Positions 34,751 to 46,285 of a stretch of 64,000 bases of DNA are shown in pieces. The notes under the pieces were generated by a model. That model was given only the letters and a program-made list of their open reading frames with translations. It made no database searches and was not told where the DNA came from. The position numbers and the translations under genes were made by a program. The DNA comes from Diplosphaera chodatii (Eukaryota; Chlorophyta; Trebouxiophyceae; Prasiolales; Stichococcaceae). Numbering within the stretch: the first letter of the stretch is position 1; each line of letters opens with the position of its first letter. Location of the stretch: NCBI GenBank assembly GCA_032358165.1, contig JAALGY010000023.1, forward strand, positions 3,495,197-3,559,196, read 5' to 3'.

Positions 34751-37700
34751 ATGATCAGCAGTGCCCAGCTGACATCGGTGCAGCGGCTTGCGCCCGTCTT
34801 CACCAACCTGCACCGTCTTCGTTTCGGAAGCACGCCCAACCCCTTCACAGCCGGCAGCCGCGTGGCCTCAAAGCGCCAGCACCTTGTCAACAGCAGGCGT
34901 AGCAGCTTTGGAGCCGCAATGGTGCGGCAGTGCACATCAGCAATATAGCTTGCCTGTGATCAGGTCGATCCATACATCGTAGCGCTGTGGTATCACCGCA
35001 AGGGCCTTCCAGGGCACTCAATTGATGCTGAAGCGCGGACTGAGACGCTGCTGTTGCATGCCGGTGCGCAAGGGGTGCATGCCATCCAGTCCTGAGCTCT
35101 GTTACCATCATAACTCGAGACGATCCTGAATGCGGATGGTTGTGTGACCATCCATGGTTCTCGTGCCTGCAGTCGCGTCCCATGGCGTCTGCAGCGACGG
35201 CGTCGCAGCCGCAGGGCGCCTCGGTCGATGCGCGCGACCTGTCGGGCCTCGCCAAGACCATCTGGGGCCAACAGGTGCACCTCATATCATATAATACATG
35301 TCAGTGGGCACATTGTTGCAGTCGACAGCAAGCCCCTTACAGCGGCATATCTGCCCTGTGCATCGCTGGTCAGCATGGCCAGGCCACTCAGACTGCTTGT
35401 GGGATCAGCTTGCCGACACAGAACCTGTTCCGTCCTTTTGCGACCCGCAGGACCTGAAGCCGCGCTACTCGCAGCTGGCGGAGGACACGGAGGCGGACAT
35501 CTGCGTGGTGGGCGGCGGCATCACCGGCCTCTCCATCGCGTACAGCCTGCAGAAGAGCGGTGCGCGTGCTGTGGCAGACACTCTTTTGGCAGCCGCTCAT
35601 CCTATGGTTCACTGACCACCAATCTCCAGCGTGCGTTGTTTTCTGCGGGCTGTAGCGTTGAGCTGCTGCAGCAGACGGATGTTGGTACACTCTGATGAAG
35701 GACTCATCGGCTACTCCTATGGTCTCGGCCGTATCAGCCTGATCTTACGGCCGGAATGAGTGCAATCAATGCCATCCGTGCACTGGCAGTCAGCTGAGCC
35801 ACAGTACTAGGTACATGTTCCTTCAAGCTGCGAATGCTTGATGACCAGCAGGCAAGAGCGTGGTGCTGATTGAGTCGCGGGCAATCGGGGCGGGGCAGAC
35901 GGGCAAGGCGACAGGGGTGGCGCACCGCTGGTGGCTGGACTCCTTCCAGGAGGCCGAGTCCAAGATGGGCATCGAGAAGGCGACCGTGCTCGCCTCCAGC
36001 CTCAAGTGAGTGCGCTGCACTGCTGTCCGCAGCTCCAGACTGCCACCACCTGCTCTCCGGCATGGTCGCATTTTGCGTTGGCTCTGATCATGTAGCAGTC
36101 GAGCTGCTTGTGCCTGCTGCACGCAGCTGCTGCACATCTGTGACATTCCTCACGGCAGTGCTTCATGCACAGCCGTGGGGAAGCGCGCGAGTCAGCTGCC
36201 TGCCTGCAGCTGCTGCATGTCTGTAGCGTGTCACCAAATCACCCCACAGCGGCAGTGCAAAACCCCCATGTTGAAAGTGTTTTATTGCACGCAATCTACA
36301 GGCGGGCGGTGGATTGGCTGGAGAAGACGGCCAAGGACAACGACATCAAGTGCGACTGGCAGCGGGTGCCCACCTACATGTTCCCGGAGGACCAGCAGCA
36401 GGACAGCCTGGCCTTTTTGGACAAGGAGCGGCAGGTGATCATCCCCAACTCCTGAGAGCCTTCTGTCGCACACTCCTGCGGCTGGCTGGCGGCTGCATTG
36501 CGGGCCTTGACATTCTGGGCTCCTGTGCACTGTCACAGTCTGGTGTCTGGTTTTCATACCGTGCGTGTAACCGTGGTCACGGCTGAACTGTCACTGGACT
36601 GCAGGCAGCTCAGCGCGTGGGTCTTGACGATGTGGACTGGACTGATCTGAAGGGCGATGGCAAGGCCGGCAACATTGGCAGGTGCCACATCGTGGCATGT
36701 GCCGTTGGCACTCAGCTGTCATGGCTGCAAAGTCGTCATCAGTGTGCCAAGTCGTCCTCCTCAAATGGGCAGAAACACAGCACACATGGTTCATCTGGCT
36801 GTCTCCATCAAACTTCCACCAAAGCTCAGCTCAGGCTGTTGCTGCCAATCTGCCGATTGTTCCGCTTTACACCACCAGGTGCCTGGAGATCCCCGGCAGC
36901 GCGCAGTTCCACCCGCTGAAGTTCGTGCATGGCCTGGCGGAGGCGTTTGTCAGCGCCGGCGGCCGCATCTTTGAGCAGACGCACATGGAGTCGCAGTCCC
37001 TGGGCGGCCATAAGGTGCCCGCCAGCTCTAAGGAACTGGATGCATCCCAACCAGCTTGAACGCTCAAAGCAGAAAGGTGGTTCCAACCCACCCTTTCAAT
37101 GGAGCATTGCCATTAACCGAGATGAAGCCTGCCAACACATCCTGCCTGATCCTGCCTGTGATCCTGGTTGCTTCTTGCACCGTCTGGCAGACGATGCTGC
37201 ACCACTTCAACAATGCCACAAGCAGTGGGACTGCTGGGCATGTTGTGGTGGCTGGTACCGTCTGCCAGATCTTTCAGCCATGCTAGGGTGCTGAGATGCT
37301 ATGCATGCAACTGGAGCTTCTCGACTGGCCCTGACGACTGCACTGCTGGAACAGGTGCACACGAGGCATGGGCCGACCATTCAGGCCGGCAAGGTGGTGA
37401 TGGCGACCTTCATGCCGCTGGTTGCCAACCTGGCGGTAGTTTCTCGGCAGGTGCAATTGCAGCCCATATTGTGCCACTTTGCGCCTGGTAGTCCAGCATC
37501 CTATGCAGTGCGGCAAGGCAGCCAGCAGTGCCAGGGCTTACAGATGATGCGCAAATACTGTAGTCAGCAGTAGTGTCTGCCACAACTTGACCGCCTTTGC
37601 ACTGCATAGCCGGAGCCCACCGCATCGAGTTTTCCGGCGATCATTCCCTGTGCCATGACGCCACTCAGCACTGCTGTCACTGCCGCAGGTTCCCGAGCGC

Positions 37701-40119
37701 TACTACGTCGTGGCACTGGAGCTGCCGGAGGTGCGCTCAGTTGATTTCAGGCAGCGATGTGCCATGTCTGGCCAGTGACATACATGTATTACACTTGCGG
37801 CTGGAGTTGTTAAAGGCGAGATCACCGAGTTCACTGTGCTCGTCTGCGCGTGCAGGGTGTGCAGGACGGCAACTTTGCGACCACGGAGCGGCCCCGGCAC
37901 GAGGTGCGGCAGGCGGAGGTGGACGGCAAGCGCGTGCTGCTGGTCGCCGGCGAGAACCACCACCAGGGGTGCGACTCCAGAAGAGGCTGCGAACGTTGCA
38001 TCTTTTCTTCTGACATGATGGCCTGCGTCAGTGCAAAGCATGGCCATGGCAGTACAGGCATGCACCTGAAGAGTGCATTCGCTTGCTAGCTGGCGACGCT
38101 CTGCACTGCAAGCCATGTCACCCGCGTCGCCCTGCTGCTCACATACCCTGGCTGCCTTGTGCATGTGAGCATGGCCGCAACGTGTCTGCTGGGATGCTCA
38201 GCAATGTATGAGGACTGCGCTGCAGGCAGGACTACGGCAAGAACCGGTGGGCGGACCTGGAGCAGTGGGCCCGCCAGCGCTGGCCGGCGGCCGGGCAGGT
38301 CACCCACCGCTGGAGCGGCACGGTGCGTTCATTGCTACACCACAGCTTCCTCAGAAAACAGCAGCCAGCCTGCATGCTGCCAGCATCGCAGGAGAGGGCT
38401 GCAGTGCCTGCGCAGGTGGCAGACATGCAGGGTCAGCAGCTGAGCAGGCGCCAGACTATGCACCCTTGGACAGAAATTCTGCTGTGCAGCAGCACGACCA
38501 TCCGCAACATCCTGCTCAGGCCACACTGCAACGTCGGCTTGTGCACGTTCGCAGATGCTGCAGCCGGCGGAGAACATCCACCTGATCGGCGTGGACCCGC
38601 TGGACCCCACCCGCAGCACCTACGTCGCCACCGGCGACTCCGGCCAGGTACCAGGATGTGCAATACCATGGGTTGTATGGTGTCAGCGGCTGTCAGAAGA
38701 ATCAGGCTGCGTGCTCTCGATGGCACAGCTGGAAGTGAAGTCCATTCTCAGACATGCGAGAGCTGGTGCTTTGCGTGTCCTGCAGTCAGCCACGATGGCG
38801 GCCACAGCAGCGGACGTGCTGACGGATGTGCTCAACGACCGCTCCAGCCCCTACGCAGACGTGCGTTGATCTGACTCCCTGCATTATGTCTCCAGACTTC
38901 TGACCTGATTCCTTTAAGAAAAGAGCAGCTGCGGAAGTCTACAGAGCAGCTGCGGACATTCACATGCAGCCCCGTTCTGCATGCAGTGCAGTGTGCAGGC
39001 ACATGCTTGCTGCTGCTGAGCGGGCTGCCGCCACTGAAGCACTCCAGACTGAAACTCTTGTTCTTCTGCCCCCGCAGCTGTTCAACCCGGAGCGGCTGCC
39101 GGGCATCAAGGACGTGCCCGGGCTGGCGGAGTACGGCAAGGGCCTGGTGCAGGCGTACGCGCAGTACGTGCTGCCCAGCTTCGAGTCGGCGGAGGACCTG
39201 CAGCCGGGCGACGGCGCCGTGGTGCAGAAGGTAGGGATTTTGAAGTGCTAACAGTCACTCAGGGTTTCAAGGGTGCTGCCGTGATGTATCGGCAAAGGTT
39301 CTCAGCCGGGCACCGGCGCCACCGTGCGGAAAGTGGGCCTGCTGCCGGTGACATGAGGGTGTGTCATAGTGGCTGCTGTAAAAGTTGGTTGCTCGCAACT
39401 GCGGTGGCAACCTCATGCTGGCAACAGCCACCTGCCCAGAATGTGGACGATCCAGCAGTGCTCTTGGCACTGTGCCGAACGTGCCATCAATAGACTGGGG
39501 TGCTGCACATTCTCGATGCTGTGCACTTCTTGTCCTTGGTAAGTACTGCGGCAGCACATGTATGCAGATCCCCCTCACAGCGGCAGCTGCGCTGCGGCCA
39601 CTGCCTGAGCTGTGGCGTGCATGATGCAGGGCCCGCTGAAGGCAGCCGTCTACCGCGACGACAACGGCGACCTGCACAAGATGGCTGCCACCTGCACCCA
39701 CCTGGGCTGTGTGGTGCGCCGCGACAGTCATCGCACATGTGGAACGCTGAGCACTGCATCCAGTAAACGAGCTGCAAAGCTCACCGAGCCTCATCCATGC
39801 AGTCTAGGCTGGACTGCACAGGCTGCTGCTGTTCCACTGGCTTTGCTTACCTGTTGAGCGCTCTGCGGTCTGGCCATAGGTCGCCTGGAACCCGCATGAG
39901 AAGACGTGGGACTGCCCCTGCCACGGCAGCTTCTACGACTGCAAGGGCCGCATCGTCCAGGTGCCTTTAGCAGTCCAAACCAAATACTGTGTGGGCTCTG
40001 CAGTGGACATAACAGCATGCGTATGGTTGGTCGTGGCTGTGCGTGTCGCAGCCAAAACACTGTTGGTTGGTGCTATGCAGGGGCCAGCTGCGACCGACCT
40101 GAAGAGCCTCGACTGGTGA
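34751..40119 (+). CDS. FAD-dependent oxidoreductase (DAO fold) with C-terminal Rieske [2Fe-2S] domain
   Basis: Seventeen exons fit. The leader at 34751-34921 is rich in Ser/Arg/Ala (plastid or mitochondrial type) and splices at phase 0 to 35173-35274. Exon 35451-35559 carries the FAD-binding ADICVVGGGITGLSIAYSL (GxGxxG). The DAO body follows at 35852-36006 (GQTGKATGVAHRWW), 36302-36434, 36605-36681, 36879-37014 (FHPLKFVHGLAEA), 37355-37435, 37689-37730, 37856-37968, 38226-38322, 38555-38647 (TYVATGDSGQ), 38786-38860 and 39078-39230. The Rieske domain is 39630-39713 (CTHLGC), 39880-39960 (CPCHGSFYDCKG) and 40081-40119 (GPA, stop). Both Cys-His pairs are intact. About 578 residues. The layout resembles bacterial YhfW-type FAD/Rieske proteins, whose substrate is not established to my knowledge. 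The likely role is transfer of electrons from a small amine or amino-acid-like substrate via FAD to the cluster; that is inference. Confidence 0.85.
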
Positions 40120-40503
40120 CTAGCCGATGAGGAGCGCCAAGGCATACCGTGGGGTCAGGTGCAGCGCGTCAAGCGGGTGCTGTGAGGTCGGCGACCAGCA
40201 GTAGCGTAGCAGGGGGCCAAGGGGATGTGACAAGTCACATCTGAGAAGAAAACACCATTTTTACTGCTGCTCTGCGGCAATGATGTACCATGCTTTGCAT
40301 TTTCGGAAGTTGCCGAGCTGGTCCGCAAGTTCAAACTTTTGCTGAGCATATGTAACAGGAGCATCTGTCCAGGCAAATATGGCAGTCCTTCCACTTCTGA
40401 TGTCAAACCATCCGTGGCATCATTTTCACACCATCAGCATCAGCTTCCAAAAATTGTCCGATTGCAGTTTACAGTCTGCATGCTCCTGCTGATGTTCAGC
40501 ACC
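40120..40503. other. Convergent 3' gap
   Basis: 3' regions of the FAD/Rieske gene (+) and the first Skeletor-like gene (-). A TGTAA near 40350 could be a chlorophyte polyadenylation signal. No gene was seen. Confidence 0.45.
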
Positions 40504-43500
40504 TCAGCCGCTGGTGAGCACAGCACTCGCCCCTGCCAGCAGTACAAAGGGCATCATGCCCCACATTACAGCTGTGAGACGACCCCTCTGCGGTGCTGGT
40601 GCCGGGGCAGTTGCAGGTGCTGCTGCATTGATGACAGTCGTCCCCGGTGCTGGCACCGTACTTGCAGCCGGCTCCGGGGTTGGTGCTGGCGTAACACTGC
40701 CGGCAGCACTTGCGGACGGTGCTGCGGCTGCTGTAGTCGCTGTAGCTGCTGTTGTGGTTGCAGACAGGCCACGTGGATCCCCTGCACAAGGCATGCCACA
40801 AGAATTGCGGCGCAAAAAATGCTAAACCCCAGGTTCTCGCACCCCGCGTCAGTGAGGACAAGCATGTCAGCCGGCAAATGTCTCACCGGCGTCAAACACC
40901 TCCACCTTCCAGCCCAGCTTCTGGTGCGTGTGGCACTGGTAGTACAGGCTGTCGGGTGTGGTCCTGCACAGCCAGCAGGGGGCAGTGTGTCGCCTGCGTT
41001 CATCAGCAGCGCTCTGCAGGGGGTGACGCGCCCTGCACCCTGAGCGGGGGCGCAGATACACAGTGCAAAGCCTCACGCATTAGGCGTCCAGCTGAGCAGG
41101 AACGGCTGTGCTCCCGTGCCGGAGCTGTCCGCGCCGCCAGCAAAGACCGTCTCGCTGGCGTCTGCCTTCCGCCCGGCGCCGCCAGACTTGCTGGACGTCA
41201 GGTAGAACGGGTGCTGCGGCGATGCCTGCGCACAGCAGGTGGATGTATAAATATGCCGCATGTGCTGGTAATCGTGTCACGTGGTGTAAACATGTCAGCT
41301 GCACTGGTGACATGAGTGATCTGCTGTGACACGACAGCTTAGGCCGCTTTAGCGTGATACTCTTGACTGGCAACAGGACAGGTGCTCACCATGACTTTGA
41401 AGGTGTAGTTGGTGCCACGTACCACACGGATCAGCGGGCTCTCGTCGCCATTCAGGTGGTAGCTGCAATGGCAGGAACAGCTGCCTACATTCGCTGGCCA
41501 CAGCAAGCTTTGAGACTTCAGCTTGGTGCACAGCGTCAGTGCTGCAGCTGCCTAGACGGCAGTGGCAGGGTCGCACCTGAGGCCCCAGGCTGGCGGGTTG
41601 GGGTAATTGGGGTTGGGGCCGGTGGTGACGGCAAAGGTAGTGATGTTAGCCAGCGTGCTGACGTTGCCAGGCACGTCACGTGCTGCAGCAAGAACAGTGT
41701 CAGGTTCATATTACATCCCATTGTACAGCAGCATTTCATGGTGTTACGGCTTGCACATACAGGCGGCGAAGTTTTCACTCCAGATGGACTGACATAAATG
41801 ATGGGGGCATACCGCTGCTGCCGCCGATGGGGCCGCTGCAGTCGTTCTGCGCCTTGCCCAAATTCAGCTTGAAGTCCAATGGCGCATTGACCGCCTCCCC
41901 CTGCAGTGACCGACATAATGGTGCGGATGCTGGCAGTCTCAAGCTGGTGACGACTACGACAGATGCGCCTCGTCCAACATGCTGCTGCACATGCACATGC
42001 TTCTGTGTTCACAGGTGCGCTGCTAGCAGTGCAGCAAGCAGCAAAGAGCCGCAGTGGTCGCCTCTATGCAACGCTTACATTGATCTGATGGTACAGAACG
42101 ATGGGCGTCACATTGGTGGACGCCTCCGACAGGGGCCCCATGGCCCAGGTTATGGGCCGGGGCGCCGTCACAATCCACCGCCTGTCGGCAGCGTCGCTTG
42201 CCCTCAGCGGCCGTGTGAACTCCACCTTGATCTGAAGAGTGACCAGATGCATCTTCTGGGCGCCAGCGACGTCACAACCGAGCACGCCTGCTGCTGGTCG
42301 ATGCTACAGTCAGCGAGCTACATTAAGATGCAGCAGAGCGTCTGGTGGTGTGTCGACCCCGAGTCAAAGCTGCTGCAGCAGCGCATGGTGTGAGTGGTCA
42401 GCTCTTGCGGGGGTGTACGCACCACGCCGTCAGAGTTGCTGTAGGACAGCATCCGGACGTTGTTGGCAGCGGTGCTGTTGAGCTGACTGCCATCGGGGCA
42501 CACCCCAACGTCCTGCGTCAGGGCGTCACACATTGGCAGAGATCTGCAGCTGGTGATTGTGTGTTGAGAAGCAAGTGTAAGGAGATGTCTGTGATGGCTG
42601 CCCTGCGCTGGTTAAGATTCTGCACGCAGCACGTACCCCGCCGGCGGCGTAGTTGCACTGCTCCCGCTCGTTGAGGTAGTAGTCGATGGCAAACCCTTCA
42701 TTGTCGCCCGTCATGCCTGCACCGATTGATCACAATGGCGCCCTTTGTGTGCTGCTCAGGAGCTGTAGAGACTGGGTGCTTTCACGGAAAGGTATGATCA
42801 TGCAAGTGCTGCGCCAGGCAGTGTGCTGAGTCCTGTGCACACAACCCCCACCTGCCACCACGACGTCGCTGCCCGGCATCACCACCTCAGTCAGGTCTGC
42901 GCTGTTCATGCCAAAGCCCTGCACGGCAGCCAGCAGGCTGCATCAAGTTACACAGATGAGATCACCAGACGCCAGCAAGCGGCACCAAAGCGCAGGCCTA
43001 CAGTGTGCTGGCTACCTGCCCAATGGGTTTTCAGCAGCCTGTGAGCAGGTTGAGCCCAGCTGCAAAGTGTTGGCGGAACGGCTAGGCAGGACGCACCATC
43101 CAGTGGTTCGAGGGCACCCGGGCCTCCAGCGCCATGCGGATGCTGGTCGCGGCAGCCGGATCAGGGTCGTCCAGCTGCACCTCACCACAGCTCAGCGTGT
43201 GCATGCCAGTTCGTGTCAGTATGAGTTACCAGGGGCTGGGCAGGCGCAATGCATGGGTCTCAGCTCAAGAGCTGCACGAAGCAGCAGACTGTCTGTGCGA
43301 CTATGATCAGCCTGGGTGCATGGTCACGCCACGAGGCGCAGCCCCTGCACCCTACCTTCCACCCGTGTCGCAGAGGCCAGAGGTCAAGCCAGCCGTCAGC
43401 CTCGCACCTGCCAGTGCACGCGGTAGCGCCCCGTCAGCGGCGCGCAGTTGGACAGCGGCGGCGGCGCGGCCGGCGGCGGCGCATCCGGTGGTGGGCCGTA

Positions 43501-45680
43501 GCTCCTTGACGGCGCGGGCAGCCTGCCTGCTGGCGGCGCGGCTGCGAGAGCGGCAGCGCGCGCTGCAGGCGGCGCTGCCGCGAGCTCCAGATGCCCAAAG
43601 TCGGCATCATAGTCGGTGCACCTGCGGGAAGCTGTGGCCCGTATCAGGCAGGCAGGCTGATGGAGAGACCTGGGCAGCGGCGGATGGAGGGCACATGGGC
43701 TGCAGGCTCACAGCACACGCCATGCAGCAGAGCAGGTTTGCAGGCGGGCCGTGTTTCCTATGCCAAGGCAAAGGCAGGAGCACAGGCAAGATGCCTGCGC
43801 ACCATAGGGAGATGGCGCCGATCTCGTCCCAATCAGTGTCCTCCTTGAGTTTCAGTGTGACCTGCCGTGGCAGTCGAGACATGATAACTTGCCTTCAGTT
43901 GTTACAAAGGCCCATGAATGCTCATCTGCAGCTGCTTGAACAGCTTTCATGGTCATGTTAACCACACTGCCGTGCACTCACGTTGTCTCTGCTTGCTGCC
44001 TGCAGCTCCCCACCACCAACGATGACGTGGCCCCGGTTTCTGCGAGTGCAGCAGCCCAGCAGACCATTTTGCCCAGCCTAACTGCACATGCTTCTCGGGT
44101 GTGACCCCACTGCCAGCCGCGGGCTGCGGACGTGCCAACGAATGTGAGCATAGCATGGGAATGGCTGGCGGCAGGAGCGCACTCCAGGGTGGCCGCGGAG
44201 ATGTTGGGGGCGCCCCACCAGTAGACGGCCGGACCGTTGCCGTCATATGTGAAGTTGGGGACGCTGAAGGTGCAGTCGTCAACGATCCTCACTGTGCCTG
44301 CCACCTGGAGAGCAGGATGGCAGCACTAGCCTCAGTAAGGCGTGGCTCTGCAGATTCGTGCTGTCTGGTTGCTGTTGGGGTACATGCAGCAAGCTGCGGC
44401 TGGTGACAGCATCGTAGCAGTACAATGACGCCAGAATGGCGCCGTGGTGCTGCAGACATCGTGGTGTGTACAGCTGCTACAGTGCAGCTAGCTGACACGC
44501 TCTTGCTACCTACCTCGTGCTCGAGGCCGGCCAGGCGCCCGCTGAAGCCGACGTAGGGGTGCGTGCGGGTGCAGGCCGTTGACGCGGGTCGCGGCGCTTC
44601 CGGCCCCAGCGTCACGTGGCCAAAGTCAGCCTTGAACTCGGAGCACCTGGCGGCAGCAACATCATGCAGGTGACCAGACCAAAGCTCAGGTTGTGCGGCA
44701 TGAAACCAGGCCCTGTTGCTGGCTTGTGAGCATGCCGCTTGCCAGAGGTACGTCTGAGCAGCTGCAGCTGCGAATACAGGGGGTGTAGGATGCACCACAA
44801 TGAGACAGCGCCGACCACATCCCACGACTGGTCCGGCAGCAGCTTCAGGGTGACCTGCAGCGCATGGCAAGCCGTATGTGACACATCCAAGACAGTAGCG
44901 AACAAATGCTGTCATATGTGTGTCGCTACACTGTGGTCATCGATGCCAGCCAGGAAGGCAGTCAAGAATACAGATGCCAGTCGAAGCCACACATTCTGGC
45001 CGGTAGCCGCCTCCGTCACCCGGCCCGCGACGATCTGCACGCCATCAGCACTGCAGGCACACATGCATGGTGCCATCCTGGATTCGCTCAGGAGATCTGC
45101 AGTGCATAGCAGCCTATGACTGTTCTCTTGCAGGTGCGAAGTCATAGTCATGTGCGCACTCGATGGTATCGACGCTGGGCGCGCCCCACCAGTGCACCGC
45201 TGGCGCGAGGCCGTCGTACGTAAAGTTGCTGACGGCGAAGGTGCAGTCGTCGACAATGCGGATGGTGCCCCCAAACTGCAGCAGCACACGTGCAAACTGT
45301 GGTGGCTTCGCTCTTGAGGGATCAGCACGCCATGCCGCCGCACTGCCGATGCGGCATCGGACACCAGTGCATCGATCATGAACTGAAAGCGGCTTCCTCA
45401 GCAAGCCTGCGCGATCAAAAATGCGGGGAACAAGAGTGCGATGCACCACGGACACGCGCTGCAGCAGGCAACTCTGCGAGTGCAGCGCCGCGCCGGCATG
45501 CTGATGGCATGATCAGCCCACCTCATGCTCGAAGCTCTCGAACGGCGCGCTGAAGCCGACATACGGGTGAGTCCTGCCGCATGCAGCCGCAGCGCCGGCG
45601 ATCAGTGCCAGCTGCAGTGCGCTGCCCAGCGCCCAGGTAACGAATGTACTGGTGTGCTGCTGACGACAGCCTGTCATCAT
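40504..45680 (-). CDS. Skeletor-like secreted protein with two DM13 units, DOMON and cupredoxin-like domains
   Basis: Read on the minus strand. The start at 45680 (an alternative Met in frame lies at 45752) leads into a hydrophobic signal (LGSALQLALIAGAAAAC) and RTHPYVGFSAPF. DM13 unit one: 45275-45160 (IRIVDDCTFAVSNFTYDG), 45050-44993 and 44854-44796. Exon 44646-44514 links to a second RTHPYVGFSGRL. DM13 unit two: 44297-44183, 44039-43982 and 43861-43803. A proline/alanine stretch and CAPLTGRYRVHW (43621-43408) open the DOMON domain: 43174-43097, 42918-42852 (GFGMNSADLTEVVMPGSD), 42716-42637, 42512-42423, 42232-42079 and 41900-41813. Then 41681-41577 and 41462-41390, and the cupredoxin-like exons 41225-41077 and 40963-40887 (YYQCHTHQKLGW). 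The tail (40781-40504) is Ala/Thr/Pro-rich and ends in a hydrophobic segment, suggesting GPI or membrane anchoring. The role is likely cell-surface electron transfer or metal/haem binding, inferred from the domain families. Confidence 0.8.
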
Positions 45681-45752
45681 GGATTCAGCGTCAAGTGTGC
45701 CGCAAAGCCCAGTGCTGGGTGCTGCATGATCTCTGAGGGCAGCGAGCAACAA

Positions 45753-46285
45753 GAGATAGTGTCCTGGGCAATATTGCCCCGAGCCAGTCCCTTCTCATGA
45801 TGTACGGTATGACTCGAAGCAGCATCTTGTCAGACAGAGGCCGAGTTGCTTGGACCTCGATAACTACCATATGCTCTCAAGTATAAAGGCTGATCTCTCC
45901 TCGGGTGCAAGGGTGGCAGGTGCAATGCCGACCCTGCGTCTGACATGAATATCAGACAGAACCCAGCTGACTGTAGGTCCCTTGTTATCCTGTATGTGGC
46001 TTGCACCTTGGTGGTGGCATACAGTACACATTGCGCGTACGGTACATGGTGCGCAACTGCGCACCTCCATACCGAGTACGCTCTGCCCTGACAATTCATT
46101 TCTGCAATGCCCGTCACAAAAACCTTCAACAAAACCGACAAGTGTTGCGCAGCTCCTGACTTCTTGTATCCTGATCGGTGTCCTGAAAGTCCGAGAAACT
46201 TCATGGCTGAGCCGCTCTTCCACTTCCTCATGTGGCTTCGTGCCCTTCGCTCCGCTGACTTCCAACCGATTCAGAGGCACGCCGC
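45753..46285. other. Gap between the two Skeletor-like genes
   Basis: 5' region of the 40504-45680 gene and 3' region of the 46286-50293 gene. No exon or repeat was recognised. Confidence 0.45.

Noticed and set aside
40339..41043. Plus-strand Cys/Arg-rich open frame of over 200 codons
   Set aside because: It is antisense to the Ala/Thr/Pro tail and cupredoxin exons of the minus-strand Skeletor-like gene; its composition follows from the antisense codons.
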